A stretch of DNA of 14,815 nucleotides from contig JBFWIW010000068.1 of assembly GCA_050253535.1 (NCBI GenBank), positions 1-14,815 on the forward strand, in the 5' to 3' direction. The position numbers were made by a program, and so were the translations under genes. Source of the stretch: JBFWIW01 sp050253535 (lineage in GTDB: Bacteria; Bacillota; Clostridia; Oscillospirales; Oscillospiraceae). Positions 13,515 to 14,815 of this stretch are shown here, in pieces. The notes below the pieces were generated by a model. That model did not search any database. It was given only the letters and a program-made list of their open reading frames with translations, and was not told the origin of the DNA. The first letter of the stretch is position 1. Each line of letters begins with the position of its first letter.

Positions 13515-13535
13515 ATGAATGTCAGGAGCAAGTAA
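13515..13535 (+). promoter_or_regulatory. Six-codon leader ORF overlapping the helicase start
   Basis: ATG 13515 has the better ribosome-site spacing (7 bases from AGGAG) and encodes MNVRSK followed by TAA at 13533-13535. It overlaps the helicase frame start ATG 13519 by one frame. It may act as a leader that tunes helicase initiation, or may only be chance overlap. Confidence 0.3.
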
Positions 13536-14815
13536 ACTCATGCCGGTCAGCTACTATGACCCCGGCGCTTCGGTACGGCTGTCTGCCTACGCCGACACGG
13601 TGGTCTGGGAGCAGGCGGCGACGGAAAAAACCCTGCGGGCCATTCGTATCGGCGGCTACCCGGAAATGGTACGCGCTCTGGCGGACGCCATTTACGGCGG
13701 GGCCGGTATCGACGCGGAAATCAACGGGCAGACGGTCCATCTGCTCAGTCAGGTCAAGCGGTACAGCCGGCAGTTTTCCCACGACGGTATTTACGCGGAG
13801 GCTACGCTGCTTGCGTTGGACGACGACGTGGACGCCAAAGCCAGGCAAACAGAGGAGGATGACGAACAGACCGATATGGAAGCACTCCCGCGAAAATGCT
13901 GCATTTTCTGCCCGGAAAACGACAGAGAAAAGCTATTTGAGGAACTGGACCGGAAAACCTCGGTTCCGCTGATCCCAGAGTTTCGGGACTACGTGCTTGA
14001 TGAACTGGAGCGGCGGAGTATTCTTCGCAGGCTGACGGTTTGTTCCCTGCGCGAAAAGATGGATGCATGGGTACTTACGTGCCAAGCCGGCGACGTTAAT
14101 ATCATTACCGTGGTGGAGGACGGACTGCGCGGCGGACAGATTTCCATTCCTGGACAGACCGCAAACCCAAACGGCTTTGACGGCGTGGAAAGCGTGACCG
14201 GCTATCTGAACGCATTCGGCGTCACCGTGGCGCAGCGCATCCGAAATCAGTTCCGGCCGCTGTTCGACCCGGCGTCCGAGCCGCTTTCTTCCGAGGTACT
14301 GGCTCTGAACGACTATATTCGGGAAAAAGCCGGATACAGCCTTTACGACGCCCAGCTCGCGGTAGCGGAGTCGGTTAAACGGCAGCTCAAAAAGAGCAAG
14401 TGCGGCTTCATCATCGCGGAATGCGGCTCGGGCAAGACCAAAATCGGCTCTGTGGCCATGAACGCGGCGCTGCTCGCCTCCACTTCTCAGGGCGGCGCAA
14501 AAACCTTCAACCTTATTCTCTGCCCATCCCATGTAGCAAAAAAATGGACCCGTGAGATAGCGGAAACGCTGCCAAATACCGTTGCGATTGTTGTTCACAA
14601 CATCACGGAGCTGAACAGGCTCTATGACCTCTATGAGAAAGGTGAAAAGAATGTTTACGCCATAATCTCCAAGGAGACCGCGCGGGATGGCTATATGAAG
14701 CAGCCGGCGGTCGTCTGGAACCGGCGAAAGGGTGCGTTTCTCTGCCCGGACTGCATGGGCGTTCTGGAAATGCCGTTCAGCGAGGACGGCGTACGGTACA
14801 TGGTCAATGCCGATC
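13519..14815 (+). CDS. SNF2/DEAD-type helicase, N-terminal part (runs off window)
   Basis: An open frame of 432 codons to the window edge, with GC-rich codon use like the S1-like gene. ATG 13519 has AGGAG 11 bases upstream; ATG 13540 in the same frame is an alternative with AGGAG at 13524-13528. Residues 1-285 form a long N-terminal region with a cysteine group (CCIFC, near 126-130). SLYDAQLAVAESV precedes Walker A ECGSGKTK (G303-T307), and LILCPSHVAKKWTREI is a motif Ia-like segment typical of SF2 SNF2-like ATPases that open or move along DNA or RNA duplexes. A C-P-D-C pair at 409-412 may be half of a zinc ribbon inserted in the ATPase lobe. The DExH box and second lobe lie beyond the window. 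Large helicases of this type are frequent in clostridial conjugative elements, which fits the backbone view. Confidence 0.85.
   Translation, partial: MSGASKLMPVSYYDPGASVRLSAYADTVVWEQAATEKTLRAIRIGGYPEMVRALADAIYGGAGIDAEINGQTVHLLSQVKRYSRQFSHDGIYAEATLLALDDDVDAKARQTEEDDEQTDMEALPRKCCIFCPENDREKLFEELDRKTSVPLIPEFRDYVLDELERRSILRRLTVCSLREKMDAWVLTCQAGDVNIITVVEDGLRGGQISIPGQTANPNGFDGVESVTGYLNAFGVTVAQRIRNQFRPLFDPASEPLSSEVLALNDYIREKAGYSLYDAQLAVAESVKRQLKKSKCGFIIAECGSGKTKIGSVAMNAALLASTSQGGAKTFNLILCPSHVAKKWTREIAETLPNTVAIVVHNITELNRLYDLYEKGEKNVYAIISKETARDGYMKQPAVVWNRRKGAFLCPDCMGVLEMPFSEDGVRYMVNAD

Noticed and set aside
13933..14598. 221-codon minus-strand open frame opposite the helicase
   Set aside because: Antisense shadow: the plus frame carries Walker A and other helicase motifs and remains open to the window edge.

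Overview
The window looks like a piece of an integrative/conjugative element or large plasmid of a low-to-mid GC Bacillota, probably a clostridial (Oscillospiraceae-like) bacterium. The evidence is strong AGGAGG-type ribosome binding sites, a BlaI/BlaR1 pair with the clostridial type of ectodomain, a secreted protein with a copper-amine-oxidase-N-type stalk domain, and Gram-positive style hairpin/U-run terminators. No 16S, tRNA or taxon-specific marker is present, so the lineage is an inference.

The GC-richer ends look like element backbone. At the left are the last codons of an unidentified gene and a 425-residue protein with a disordered N-terminus and S1/OB-fold repeats, closed by a bidirectional terminator. 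At the right is the N-terminal part of a large SNF2/DEAD-type helicase that runs off the window. Between them lies about 12 kb of more AT-rich cargo.

The cargo, left to right: (a) a blaI-blaR1 type regulator/M56 protease pair on the minus strand, with a promoter and two operator-like palindromes but no beta-lactamase gene; (b) a decayed ECF sigma factor gene; (c) a GT-A type glycosyltransferase-like gene on the minus strand, split by a 100-N assembly gap that is almost certainly artificial; (d) a PAS-GGDEF diguanylate cyclase (minus) divergent from a small XRE regulator (plus), sharing a perfect palindrome between their promoters; (e) a broken small membrane-protein gene; (f) a second XRE regulator (minus) divergent from a SLOG/DUF1273-like protein (plus) with a near-consensus promoter overlapped by a palindrome; (g) about 500 bp of debris that contains a diverged copy of the 3' end of the S1-like gene; (h) an 810-residue secreted protein, with a 59-codon ORF overlapping its stop by ATGA.

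The parts read as small self-regulated modules stacked at an insertion hot spot rather than one operon. Nothing amounts to a clearly proven new system. The best leads are the XRE2-SLOG module, the XRE1-PAS-GGDEF module, the second S1 3'-end fragment marking a cargo boundary, the coupled 59-codon ORF, and the gene that becomes intact when the false gap is removed.
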